Assembly: GCA_031276685.1 (NCBI GenBank) | Contig: JAISMQ010000220.1 | Coordinates: 1-9,295 of the forward strand | Direction of reading: 5' to 3' | Length of the DNA: 9,295 bases | Origin: Treponema sp. | GTDB lineage: Bacteria; Spirochaetota; Spirochaetia; Treponematales; Breznakiellaceae | Shown here: positions 1 to 6,669 of the stretch, piece by piece | Layout of the letters: every line of letters begins with the position of its first letter | Numbering within the stretch: position 1 is the first letter of the stretch | Translations under genes and position numbers: made by a program | Notes under the pieces: model-generated | Told to the model about the DNA's origin: nothing | Databases searched by the model: none | The model's input: the letters and a program-made list of their open reading frames with translations, nothing else

Positions 1-1
1 G

Positions 2-850
2 GGCGAATCCGGCTGCGGAAAAACAACCTGCGGCAGGACGATGATCGGCCTTTATAAAAAAACTTCCGGGCAGGTTTTTTACCGGGGTAAAAATATTCAC
101 GCCCTTAAAGGCGCGGAGAAGAAGGCGTATAAGAAATGTGTGCAGATGGTCTTTCAGGATGCCTATTCTTCACTGGATCCCAGAATGACCGTGGCGGATA
201 TTGTTGCCGAGGGTATTGATATTCACGGCCTCGCTTCAAGTTCCGCAGAGCGGACCAGGCTGATTCACAAGTATCTTGACATGGTGGGGCTGAGCCCGGA
301 ACATGCAAGCCGTTTTCCCCATGAATTTTCCGGCGGCCAGCGGCAGCGAATCGGCATTGCCCGGGCGCTGGCGGTTGAACCGGAATTTTTATTTCTCGAT
401 GAGCCGGTTTCCGCGCTGGATGTTTCCATTCAGGCGCAGATTGTCAATCTTCTTATGGGCCTGCAGACAGAGCTGGGCTTAACATATCTTTTTGTTGCCC
501 ATGATCTGTCGATAGTTCACCAGATTTCCGATCGCATTGCCGTCATGTATTTGGGGAATATTGTCGAACTTACCGACTCGGTTACGTTGTATGCAAATGC
601 CTGGCATCCTTATACCAAGGCGCTGTTTTCCGCAGTACCAATCCCCGATCCTGATATCGAAGCCATTAGGGCAAAGGACAAAATTATTCTTGATGATGAA
701 TCTTTGTCCGCCTGGAAACACGGCGGTTGTAAATTTTTTCCCCGCTGCCGGCATACAATAGAATTGTGCAAGACGGAAGATCCGCTGCTTACGGAATACG
801 CGCCGAACCATTGGGTTGCCTGTCACCTTGCTTCGGATTACAGGATTTAG
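2..850 (+). CDS. Peptide ABC importer ATP-binding subunit, OppF/DppF family (5' truncated)
   Basis: Cytoplasmic ATPase that powers an oligopeptide/dipeptide ABC importer. The reading frame is open from base 2, so the gene begins upstream of the window; 282 residues are visible and roughly the first 40-50 are missing. The visible part starts inside Walker A (GESGCGKTT, residues 1-9). Then come the Q-loop (Q52 in VFQDAYSSLDP), signature FSGGQRQRIGIARAL (109-123), Walker B FLFLDEP (129-135), D-loop SALD and H-loop H167 in FVAHD. The C-terminal tail is the extension typical of OppD/OppF/DppD/DppF, with WHPYTKAL (201-208) and four cysteines C243, C249, C256 and C274. All catalytic motifs are intact. 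The ATG at base 41 is internal, because it lies after Walker A. A D-Ala-D-Ala dipeptidase gene follows 17 bases after the stop, so this is probably the last transporter gene of a peptide-uptake operon. Substrate specificity (OppF, DppF or DdpF) cannot be read from this subunit. Confidence 0.95.
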   Translation, partial: GESGCGKTTCGRTMIGLYKKTSGQVFYRGKNIHALKGAEKKAYKKCVQMVFQDAYSSLDPRMTVADIVAEGIDIHGLASSSAERTRLIHKYLDMVGLSPEHASRFPHEFSGGQRQRIGIARALAVEPEFLFLDEPVSALDVSIQAQIVNLLMGLQTELGLTYLFVAHDLSIVHQISDRIAVMYLGNIVELTDSVTLYANAWHPYTKALFSAVPIPDPDIEAIRAKDKIILDDESLSAWKHGGCKFFPRCRHTIELCKTEDPLLTEYAPNHWVACHLASDYRI

Positions 851-857
851 TGACCAT

Positions 858-862
858 GGAGG
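858..862 (+). promoter_or_regulatory. Ribosome binding site deciding the dipeptidase start
   Basis: GGAGG lies five bases before the ATG at 868. The frame also contains an ATG at 856, but that codon overlaps the Shine-Dalgarno sequence itself and has no purine-rich site upstream. The frame stays open further back to 766 inside the ABC gene, which is not needed. The spacing therefore favours initiation at 868. Confidence 0.75.
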
Positions 863-867
863 AAAAT

Positions 868-1578
868 ATGAGCGTACCTGGTTTTGGCGACAATCCGGCG
901 GCATACCGGAATTATGTGAATCGCAGGGAATTTTCTGTCGCGGATCTTAAAAAGATCAGGCCCGGATTATCGGAAGAGCCTCTGGTTGACGTAAGGATCT
1001 ACGATAGTTCTATTGCTGCCGTGCCCAGAAATAAAAACGCGGAAGGCCATGACGGTGACGCCCTGCTGGTACGGGATACTGTTGCGAGGAAACTGGCGGC
1101 GGTGAATCGTGATCTTGGAGATTTCCAGGGACTGCGCCTTGGGGTTATGTCTGCTTACCGGCCGCCCAATGTACAGGCGGAAGGCTTTTCCCGGAAGAAA
1201 GAATCGCTCCGGCAGGAACAACCCGGAATAAGCGAGGACAGGCTTATTGAAGCTGCCCACCTTTTTGTTGCGTATCCCCCTGTTGCGGGGCATCCTACAG
1301 GCGGGGCAGTAGACGTGTCCCTTCTGCGGGGGAATGAAAAACTCGACATGGGCGATTCCGGCGGAATTCCCCGGCCCGGGGAAGCCGTAAAGATTAGAAC
1401 TTTTTCCGACGGGCTTACCGGCGAGCAACTGTCGAATCGGTTAAAACTTAATGTTGTGATGTTCCTGCACGGATTTATACCATTCTGGGGGGAGTGGTGG
1501 CACTTTTCGTATGGTGACAGGGAATGGGCTGCCTTCCTGGGACTGCCCCAGGCCATTTACGGCGAAAAAGCTTTGTAA
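868..1578 (+). CDS. ddpX: D-Ala-D-Ala dipeptidase, VanX/DdpX family (peptidase M15D)
   Basis: Zinc metallopeptidase of 236 residues predicted to hydrolyse the dipeptide D-Ala-D-Ala. No signal peptide is seen, so it should be cytoplasmic, like VanX and DdpX. The family's key residues are all present: R98 in SAYRP (the substrate-positioning arginine, equivalent to VanX R71), zinc ligands H142 and D149 in GHPTGGAVDVSL (spacing of seven as in VanX H116/D123), and E209/H212 in GEWWHFSYG (equivalent to catalytic E181 and zinc ligand H184). LDMGDSGG (159-166) matches the family's MGT-type loop. It is a little longer than VanX (about 200 residues). It follows an OppF-like ATPase gene with a 17-base gap, so the two are probably cotranscribed. 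This resembles the E. coli ddp operon, in which DdpX is encoded with a dipeptide transporter and serves nutrient recovery. No vanA/vanH-like ligase or dehydrogenase is in the window, so a role in glycopeptide resistance is not supported here. Confidence 0.9.
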   Translation: MSVPGFGDNPAAYRNYVNRREFSVADLKKIRPGLSEEPLVDVRIYDSSIAAVPRNKNAEGHDGDALLVRDTVARKLAAVNRDLGDFQGLRLGVMSAYRPPNVQAEGFSRKKESLRQEQPGISEDRLIEAAHLFVAYPPVAGHPTGGAVDVSLLRGNEKLDMGDSGGIPRPGEAVKIRTFSDGLTGEQLSNRLKLNVVMFLHGFIPFWGEWWHFSYGDREWAAFLGLPQAIYGEKAL

Positions 1579-1688
1579 GGGGCGGGCAGCCAGAAACCTT
1601 GCGGGGCCGGTTGGCGGACGGAACGCCGCCAGGACACTGGTAGTTCCGGCGTTTCCCGTAGTAGACTACCCCGACAGGAGGAAAAGCT
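1579..1688 (+). promoter_or_regulatory. Intergenic leader with imperfect hairpin between the two gene groups
   Basis: This is the only sizeable gap between genes before the end of the window, and it must hold any promoter for the seven-gene unit. An imperfect hairpin can form between GGAACGCCG (1620-1628) and CGGCGTTTCC (1647-1656): nine pairs, one bulged base, 18-base loop. A second short inverted repeat, GGTAGT (1639-1644) with ACTACC (1665-1670), partly overlaps the first. Neither is followed by a T run, so a classical intrinsic terminator is not supported. I see no convincing -35/-10 pair; TAGACT (1662-1667) is the best weak -10 match and lacks a good -35. Confidence 0.3.
1676..1681 (+). 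promoter_or_regulatory. Strong Shine-Dalgarno of the first gene of the seven-gene unit
   Basis: AGGAGG, seven bases before the ATG at 1689. It is the best ribosome binding site in the window and marks the translational entry point of the unit. Several downstream genes have weak sites and start inside the preceding gene. Confidence 0.8.
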
Positions 1689-2186
1689 ATGTCCGATTCG
1701 GGAAATCCCTGGCAAAGTCCAAGTACGGAAGTGGCGGCGGAGGAGGGCGCGCCCCGCGACGCGCTGACGCCGCTTATGATTCGCCACCTCAAGGATGCGT
1801 CCCCCTGGCTTCGTTTCCTTGGCATTGTCGGCTATATCGGGGCGGTGTTTGTTGTGCTGCTGGGGCTTGTCCTGATCGTTGCCGATCTGGGCAGTTTTTA
1901 TCTGATTGATATTCTTTTCGGCGGTCTGGCCGGGGTTTTTATGGGCCTCCTGTACATCGCCATGGGGGTGGTGGCCTTTTTCCCCGCCCGTTTTACCCAT
2001 AGATTCGGGGTAAAGATACGCAATTACCTGCTGAGCGGCGGGGCGCAGGATCTGGAAACGGCCTTCCGGTACAACCGGGCGCTGTGGAAGTTCAACGGCA
2101 TACTGGCCATTGTGTACCTGTCCCTTGTCCCCCTGGTGGTTATCGGTTCCATGGCCGCCGCGTTTATAACCGCGTCGCAGTTTTGA
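1689..2186 (+). CDS. Small three-helix membrane protein, DUF5362-like
   Basis: Predicted inner-membrane protein of 165 residues with unknown function. A polar, acidic N-terminal tail (1-37) is followed by hydrophobic segments at about 41-65, 73-99 and 135-160. A basic loop (about 101-131) joins the last two and contains FRYNRALWKFNG. The phrase ASPWLRFLGIVGYIG at the first helix and the general layout resemble DUF5362 membrane proteins; I make that assignment from memory of the family pattern, so it is tentative. The start has a strong ribosome binding site. It is the first gene of the seven-gene unit, and its TGA stop overlaps the proposed TTG start of the RDD gene. It could help the following membrane proteins, or it could simply be cotranscribed. 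Confidence 0.8.
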   Translation: MSDSGNPWQSPSTEVAAEEGAPRDALTPLMIRHLKDASPWLRFLGIVGYIGAVFVVLLGLVLIVADLGSFYLIDILFGGLAGVFMGLLYIAMGVVAFFPARFTHRFGVKIRNYLLSGGAQDLETAFRYNRALWKFNGILAIVYLSLVPLVVIGSMAAAFITASQF

Positions 2187-2977
2187 TACCTGGTTCCGCC
2201 CCGGTATTCCGGCCTGCCCCGGCCCTTCACGCCGAATCCCTCGATTCGGCCCTTACGGTGGAGACCCCGGAGGGGGTGGAATTCGCCCTGTTTCCGGCGG
2301 GGCCCCTTGTCCGGGGCTGCGCCTGGGGGATCGATCAGGCCGTCCAGTGGGTTCTTGTTACGGTCGCCCTGGCGCTCTCGAATTTTTTTGATGAAAATTC
2401 GGGTTCCTGGGTCCTGCTTCTGGCGCTTTTTTGTATTGACTGGTTTTACCATACGCTGTGGGAGGTCTTTGGCCGGGGCCAGAGTCCGGGCAAGCGCCTG
2501 CTGGGAATCCGGGTGGTCCGGGGCGACGGATCCCCGGTGAACCCCGGCGCGTCGTTTCTGCGGAACCTGCTCCGTTTTGCCGACACTTTTTTGTTTCTCT
2601 GCCCTATCGCGCTGGTAACTATGCTGTTGAGCCGCGCCTACCGCCGCATTGGCGATTGGGCCGCCGATACGCTGGTGGTGTATACCGCCCAGTCCCTGTC
2701 CGTTTCCGCCCTTCCGGCCCTCTCGTTTCTGCCCAGGAACCCTGGCGGGGCGGGGCAGGGGGCCGCCTCCCTGCCCGCGAACCTGGGCGGGGAAGAAAAA
2801 CAGGGCATCCTGATGTTCGCCCGGCGCTATACGCTGCTGGGCCGGGCCCGCGCGGATGAAATCGCCTCCCCCTATGTGAAGGCCCTGCGGGGCGACGCCC
2901 CCGATGCCGAAAATCTGCCGCCGGGGGCTGCGGCGGACTACCTTCTGGCTGTCAGCCGGAGGCTTGCGGGGAAATGA
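2183..2977 (+). CDS. RDD family membrane protein
   Basis: Integral membrane protein of 264 residues if it starts at the TTG at 2183. The RDD hallmarks are visible: R44 and D51 in PLVRGCAWGID, and the second aspartate D134 in LLRFADTF. GQSPGKRLLGIRVVRGDG (99-116) is the typical conserved RDD loop, and YRRIGDWAADTLVVY (153-167) the typical end of the domain. Hydrophobic segments lie at about 46-66, 76-95 and 133-150. The C-terminal cytosolic tail (about 170-264) includes MFARRYTLLGRARADEIASP, a pattern I associate with RDD proteins of MoxR neighbourhoods. Start choice is uncertain. TTG at 2183 overlaps the previous stop (TTGA) but has no clear Shine-Dalgarno. GTG at 2258 would give METPEGVEF, a common-looking RDD N-terminus, but leaves a gap and also lacks a site. 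The upstream ATG at 2084 lies deep in the previous gene. The stop overlaps the next ATG (ATGA). Confidence 0.88.
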   Translation: MIPGSAPVFRPAPALHAESLDSALTVETPEGVEFALFPAGPLVRGCAWGIDQAVQWVLVTVALALSNFFDENSGSWVLLLALFCIDWFYHTLWEVFGRGQSPGKRLLGIRVVRGDGSPVNPGASFLRNLLRFADTFLFLCPIALVTMLLSRAYRRIGDWAADTLVVYTAQSLSVSALPALSFLPRNPGGAGQGAASLPANLGGEEKQGILMFARRYTLLGRARADEIASPYVKALRGDAPDAENLPPGAAADYLLAVSRRLAGK

Positions 2978-3933
2978 CGGAACACAGCTTTGTTGGGCGG
3001 CGGGATAAATTCTGGCGGGAATTCGCGGAAACCCTGGGCAGCGCCCGCCTGACTCAGGAGCGGGCGGGCCGTTTCCCCCAGGATTTCCGGGAGCTTTCCC
3101 AGGACCTTAACACCGCCAGGGCCCACGGATTCGATCCGGCCCTTGTCGAGCGGCTGAACCGCATGGTGTTGGAAGGCCGCCAGCGGCTCTACAACCACCG
3201 GAGTTTTTCCCCCCGGCCCATCTTGGTCTTTGTAACCCGGACTTTTCCCCGGGCGGTCCGGGCGCACTGGCGGGGTATCGGCGCGGCCTGCCTGATCTTC
3301 TACGGCCTGGCCCTGTTTTTTACGCTGCTCTGCCTTCGTTTCCCCGAAATGGCCTACCAGGTTATGCCGGGCTACCAGGTGGAATCCCTGGAGGAAATGT
3401 ACAACCCCGAAAGCTCCCATTACCTTTCGCCCAGGGAGCTGGCCGGGGACGCGGATATGTTTGGGTATTACATCTACAACAATGTTTCTATCGCCTTCCG
3501 GACCTTCGCGGGGGGCATTTTGGGGGGGCTGGGGAGCCTGTTTTTTCTGGCCTACAACGCCGTATTCCTGGGGGCGGCCGCCGGCCATATTATCAACGCG
3601 GGCTTTAGAGAAACTTTTTTTTCGTTCATTATCGGGCACGGCAGTTTTGAACTTACGGCGATTATCTTTTCCGCCTACGCGGGCCTGCTTATGGGGTACC
3701 GTTTTTTTGTAACGGGCGGGCTTAGCCGGGGCGCTTCCGTCAGGCGGGGAGGGCGGGAGGCCCTTCCCATCATTACCGGCGCGGCGCTGCTCCTGGTAAT
3801 TGCCGCCGCCGTCGAAGCGTTCTGGTCATCCCAGGTTATGGTGGGGGCGGGCCTCCGCTTTGCGGTGGGGGGCCTGGGCTGGATCCTCCTGGCCCTGTAC
3901 TTCGCCCTTGCCGGGCGCGGCGGGGGGCGCTAG
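2974..3933 (+). CDS. SpoIIM/DUF95 family membrane protein
   Basis: Integral membrane protein of 319 residues. The soluble N-terminal part (1-75) has the recurrent pattern of this family, ending in LNRMVLEGRQRLYNHR (61-76). After it come hydrophobic segments at about 102-121, 178-206, 215-244, 266-283 and 292-313. The conserved core is YNNVSIAFRTFAGGILGG (168-185) and GHGSFELTAIIFSAYAGLL (221-239), the HG-x-hydrophobic-E signature of SpoIIM-like proteins. In Bacillus, SpoIIM belongs to the engulfment machinery, but homologues in MoxR clusters occur in non-sporulating bacteria and have no settled function, so a sporulation role should not be assumed. The start overlaps the RDD stop by four bases; GGAGG at 2958-2962 is 11 bases upstream. 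RDD followed by SpoIIM is a recurrent pair. Confidence 0.92.
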   Translation: MTEHSFVGRRDKFWREFAETLGSARLTQERAGRFPQDFRELSQDLNTARAHGFDPALVERLNRMVLEGRQRLYNHRSFSPRPILVFVTRTFPRAVRAHWRGIGAACLIFYGLALFFTLLCLRFPEMAYQVMPGYQVESLEEMYNPESSHYLSPRELAGDADMFGYYIYNNVSIAFRTFAGGILGGLGSLFFLAYNAVFLGAAAGHIINAGFRETFFSFIIGHGSFELTAIIFSAYAGLLMGYRFFVTGGLSRGASVRRGGREALPIITGAALLLVIAAAVEAFWSSQVMVGAGLRFAVGGLGWILLALYFALAGRGGGR

Positions 3934-5486
3934 TGCTGAACAGCGGGATCCTCGCCCTTAGGCGGCGGAGTTTGTGGGAGGCGGCGGACACGGGGCTGCT
4001 CCTGTGGCGGCGGAACCTGGGCTATTTTATCCCCTTTTTCGCGGTCCCGTTCTGGATCTGCGCTTTTGCGTTTCTTTTTCTGGCGAATTCGATAGATCTG
4101 TTATCCTCGTCGTCCGGTAATTTTCCGCTGCTCTGCGCCTGGTTTCTGCTGTGGTGGCTTAACCCCCTGTTCGACAGGTTTATCCTCCACGTGGTGGCCA
4201 GGCGCTATTTCGAGCCCGGCCTTTCGTTCCGCGCCCTGTTCCGGGGTTTGTGGGGCAGCCTGTTCCGGGGCCTGGCCGGGGATCTCCTCTGGCGGCGCGC
4301 AAGCCCCTGGCGGGCGGCGGTGATGCCCCTGCGGGTCCTTGAGCGGGGGGCCGGGGGCCGGAAGATTGCGGGCGGGAAGCGCCGGAGGATCGCGGGCCGG
4401 AAACGGGCGCTGGCCCAGGGGGGGCTCCACTTCTGCGTCTTTTTGAGCGTCTGGTGTTCCCTGCTGCTGTGGGTACTTATGCTGGGGGAGATCGTGTTCA
4501 TTCTTGTCATCGCCCAGCTTTTTTTCAATTCGGCCTGGAATTTCAACGATTTTTTTGGGAAGCCGGGGCTCTACATTTACACCCTCTGGTGCGCAAACTG
4601 CCTGCTGGTGGAAAGCCTGTACGTGTGCATGGGCTTTGGCCTTTACCTGAACAGCAGGGTGGAAGTCGAAGGCTGGGACATAGAACTGCTGTTCCGAAAA
4701 TTCGCCGCGCGGTACCGCAGGCCCGCCGCCCTGGTCGTGCTTCTCCTTGGCCTGGGCCTGCCGCGCCTTGCGGGGGTATTTGGGCAGAGCGCCGATCAGC
4801 CGCCCGGTTCCCTGCCCCCGGGCGTGGGGGCCGCCATGCCGGCGGAGGCCCTGGAGGAGATTCTGAATCGGGACCTGGGGGGCGAAAGGAAAACCTGGGG
4901 TATCCGCTTCAAGGAGGATGAAGAAAGGCCGGAAAAGGCCGCCTCCCCGGCCTTGTCCCTGCCCTGGGGGAAATTTTTCCGGAACATCGGGGCCGTGTCG
5001 CTGCGCACGGTCCTGATCCTGGCCTTCGCGGCCCTGGCGCTGGCATGCGGGATCTTCGTGTACCGGGGGCGGGGCAGGCTGCGTTTGATCCGGCCCCCCG
5101 GCCCCCCGCCGCCCCCCGTTCCCCGGAACGCGCCGCCTCCCGAATCCCTTCTGGCGGAAGCCGGCCGCCTTTACGGCCAGGGTTCGGTGCGGGAAGCCTG
5201 GGGCCTGTGCTACGCGGCGGCCCTTGGCGCCCTTGCCCGCTACCGCCTTCTGCGCTTCCCCCCCGGGGCCACCGAGTACCGCTGCCTGGCCCTGGTCCGC
5301 CGCCACCAAAGCGGCCTGGAACGGCCTTTCGCGGATCTTATCCGCCATTGGACGGCCCTTGCCTACGGCGGGATCGAGCCCCCCGGCGGGGCCTTTGACG
5401 AAGCCCTGGCCTGGGCGCAGTCCCTCTGCGCAAGGCCCCCGGAGCCCCCCCCGGCAGGCCGCAAGCCCGGAGCCGTGTATGGCTAG
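3933..5486 (+). CDS. Multi-span membrane protein with C-terminal DUF4129-like domain
   Basis: Predicted membrane protein of 517 residues. Hydrophobic segments lie at about 31-52, 64-80, 165-198, 213-238 and 264-282, with a further one at 355-376. A strongly basic stretch (138-158) lies between the second and third. LNSRVEVEGWDIELLFRKFA (239-258) matches the EGWDIE motif common in this type of protein. Residues 285-350 form a probable extracytoplasmic loop. A proline-rich linker (388-403) leads to a soluble domain (404-500) with YGQGSVREAWGLCYAAALGAL and the FPPGATEYRCLALVRR pattern, as in DUF4129, the domain also found at the C-terminus of many transglutaminase-like membrane proteins. No transglutaminase Cys-His-Asp core is seen. 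It starts with GTG, one base overlapping the SpoIIM stop (TAGTG); a G-rich stretch (3922-3927) is the only ribosome-site candidate. Function unknown, probably structural or an adaptor in the MoxR system. Confidence 0.85.
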   Translation: MLNSGILALRRRSLWEAADTGLLLWRRNLGYFIPFFAVPFWICAFAFLFLANSIDLLSSSSGNFPLLCAWFLLWWLNPLFDRFILHVVARRYFEPGLSFRALFRGLWGSLFRGLAGDLLWRRASPWRAAVMPLRVLERGAGGRKIAGGKRRRIAGRKRALAQGGLHFCVFLSVWCSLLLWVLMLGEIVFILVIAQLFFNSAWNFNDFFGKPGLYIYTLWCANCLLVESLYVCMGFGLYLNSRVEVEGWDIELLFRKFAARYRRPAALVVLLLGLGLPRLAGVFGQSADQPPGSLPPGVGAAMPAEALEEILNRDLGGERKTWGIRFKEDEERPEKAASPALSLPWGKFFRNIGAVSLRTVLILAFAALALACGIFVYRGRGRLRLIRPPGPPPPPVPRNAPPPESLLAEAGRLYGQGSVREAWGLCYAAALGALARYRLLRFPPGATEYRCLALVRRHQSGLERPFADLIRHWTALAYGGIEPPGGAFDEALAWAQSLCARPPEPPPAGRKPGAVYG

Positions 5487-6669
5487 GCCCCTGCCGCACG
5501 TGTCGCACAGGCCCGAAGGGGGCTACGGGGCCTTCGCCATTATCATCGTTTCCGCCCTGGCCGCGCTTGCCGTTTTTATCGCCAGCCGCCTCGAAACCTA
5601 CGAGCGGACCGTCCGGGAGCCGGTTTCGGGGGAGCTGCAGGCCAACAACTTCTACGTGCTTGGCAGGTGGCTTTCCGAAAGCGGCTATCCCGCCCGCTTT
5701 TCCCCTACGTGGGCCGGGCTGGGGGCTGTCTCCCCGCAGGAGGGGGGGCTGTTCCTTATGGCCTCGCTGCTGGATTGGGAGAAGGACGGGGAAACCCTGC
5801 TGCCCTGGGTGCGGGCGGGGGGATCCCTGGTCATTTCAGTCGATTCCGCCTGGTACTGGGCCTCCGAATCCCCCCGGATCGCTGCCAACCTCGCGGCCCT
5901 TGAAGGTTTTCTTAACAGCCTGGGCCTGCTGCTCCGTCTCCCCGTTCCGACAGGCGTGGGCGAAATCTTTGACGATGATGCGGAAACCGCCGAAACTGCG
6001 GAAGATGAGGGCTGGGTGGGCGAAGACGCGGATATCGAAGTGCCCGAATACGACTGGAGCATCGGCCTGGGGCTGGCCGAAGAAGCCGGGCCGGGGGATC
6101 TGGTCCTGCGGGACGAGCGGGGGGCGATCCGGCTTGTCCGTCTGGCCCTGGGGCGGGGCCGCCTTACGGTGACCGGATCGTGCTATTTTATGTACAATTA
6201 CAACCTGGACCTTGGCGCGAACGCCAGGCTAAGCTGGGAGCTTACCGGCGCTTCGCTTTCCCCGGATCGGCCGGGCATGCTCTTTGTCAGGGGCAGGCGG
6301 GCGGCGGGGGGGCTTTTCGAGACCCTCCGGGAGCGGGGGAACCTGCTGCCCCCGGCGCTTTCGGTAGCGGCCCTGGTGCTTATCGGTTTCTGGACCGTGA
6401 TTCCCGGTTTCGGGGTTCGCCGGGAAGAAGAACCCGCCCGGCGCGGGGCCATAAGCGGGCGTTTCGCCGCGGAGGCCCGCTTCCTCCGCCGTTACGGCGC
6501 CTGCGGGGTGTATCTGGAAGCCTACCTGCGGGAACTGCGCCGCCGGAACCTGGCGCGGGGGCGGGAAATTCAGGAAGTAGAAGCCGCGCTGGCGGCGGGG
6601 ACGAGGATCAGCCAACGAAAAATGGCCGGGTATTTGAAGAACCTAATGTCGGCCTTGGAGCGAACATGA
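5479..6669 (+). CDS. DUF4350-like membrane-anchored protein
   Basis: Protein of 396 residues with an N-terminal membrane helix (about 18-36), a large probably extracytoplasmic domain (37-289), a second helix (about 290-309) and a basic cytoplasmic tail. The domain starts with NNFYVLGRWLSESGYPARF (56-74), the usual DUF4350 opening, continues with LLPWVRAGGSLVIS (107-120), and ends with VTGSCYFMYNYNL. After helix 2, TVIPGFGVRREEE and the arginine-rich tail with FLRRYGACGVYLEAYLREL (335-353) follow the family layout. A very acidic insert (164-187) looks like a flexible surface loop. It starts at the ATG at 5479, eight bases inside the preceding gene, with CGGAG six bases upstream. The frame extends further back to 5224, but only as an overlap with the preceding gene. 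DUF4350 proteins are regular members of MoxR clusters; the biochemical role is unknown. Confidence 0.87.
   Translation: MARPLPHVSHRPEGGYGAFAIIIVSALAALAVFIASRLETYERTVREPVSGELQANNFYVLGRWLSESGYPARFSPTWAGLGAVSPQEGGLFLMASLLDWEKDGETLLPWVRAGGSLVISVDSAWYWASESPRIAANLAALEGFLNSLGLLLRLPVPTGVGEIFDDDAETAETAEDEGWVGEDADIEVPEYDWSIGLGLAEEAGPGDLVLRDERGAIRLVRLALGRGRLTVTGSCYFMYNYNLDLGANARLSWELTGASLSPDRPGMLFVRGRRAAGGLFETLRERGNLLPPALSVAALVLIGFWTVIPGFGVRREEEPARRGAISGRFAAEARFLRRYGACGVYLEAYLRELRRRNLARGREIQEVEAALAAGTRISQRKMAGYLKNLMSALERT

Noticed and set aside
41..43. ATG as the start of the ABC ATPase
   Set aside because: The same frame upstream, from base 2, encodes GESGCGKTT, the Walker A motif, so this ATG is internal to a gene cut by the window edge.
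868..1578. Glycopeptide-resistance gene vanX
   Set aside because: The active site fits VanX, but the neighbour is a peptide importer and there are no vanH, vanA, vanR or vanS homologues in the window; the DdpX-type salvage role fits better.
1511..1909. + strand frame of 132 codons spanning the intergenic gap
   Set aside because: It overlaps the end of the dipeptidase and the start of the DUF5362-like gene in another frame and has Gly/Arg/Ala-rich content; the strong AGGAGG serves the ATG at 1689 instead.
2938..3639. Open frame of 233 codons on the - strand
   Set aside because: Antisense to SpoIIM; compositionally biased and without motifs.
2974..3933. Evidence that the organism sporulates (SpoIIM homologue)
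   Set aside because: This family is common in MoxR clusters of non-sporulating bacteria, and no other sporulation gene is present.
4101..5348. Open frame of 415 codons on the - strand
   Set aside because: It lies antisense within the DUF4129-like gene. Its product is rich in Gly, Pro, Gln, Arg and Ala with no recognisable motif, as expected from the reverse frame of GC-rich coding DNA, while the + strand protein has clear helices and family motifs.
5224..5478. N-terminal extension of the DUF4350-like frame
   Set aside because: It overlaps the DUF4129-like domain coding region and is proline/serine-rich; the start at 5479 has CGGAG at proper spacing and places a membrane helix at the N-terminus as expected.
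6180..6665. N-terminal extension of the MoxR frame
   Set aside because: Translation gives low-complexity Gly/Ala/Pro/Arg sequence inside the DUF4350-like gene. The MoxR family N-terminus matches the start at 6666, which has a ribosome site and ATGA overlap.
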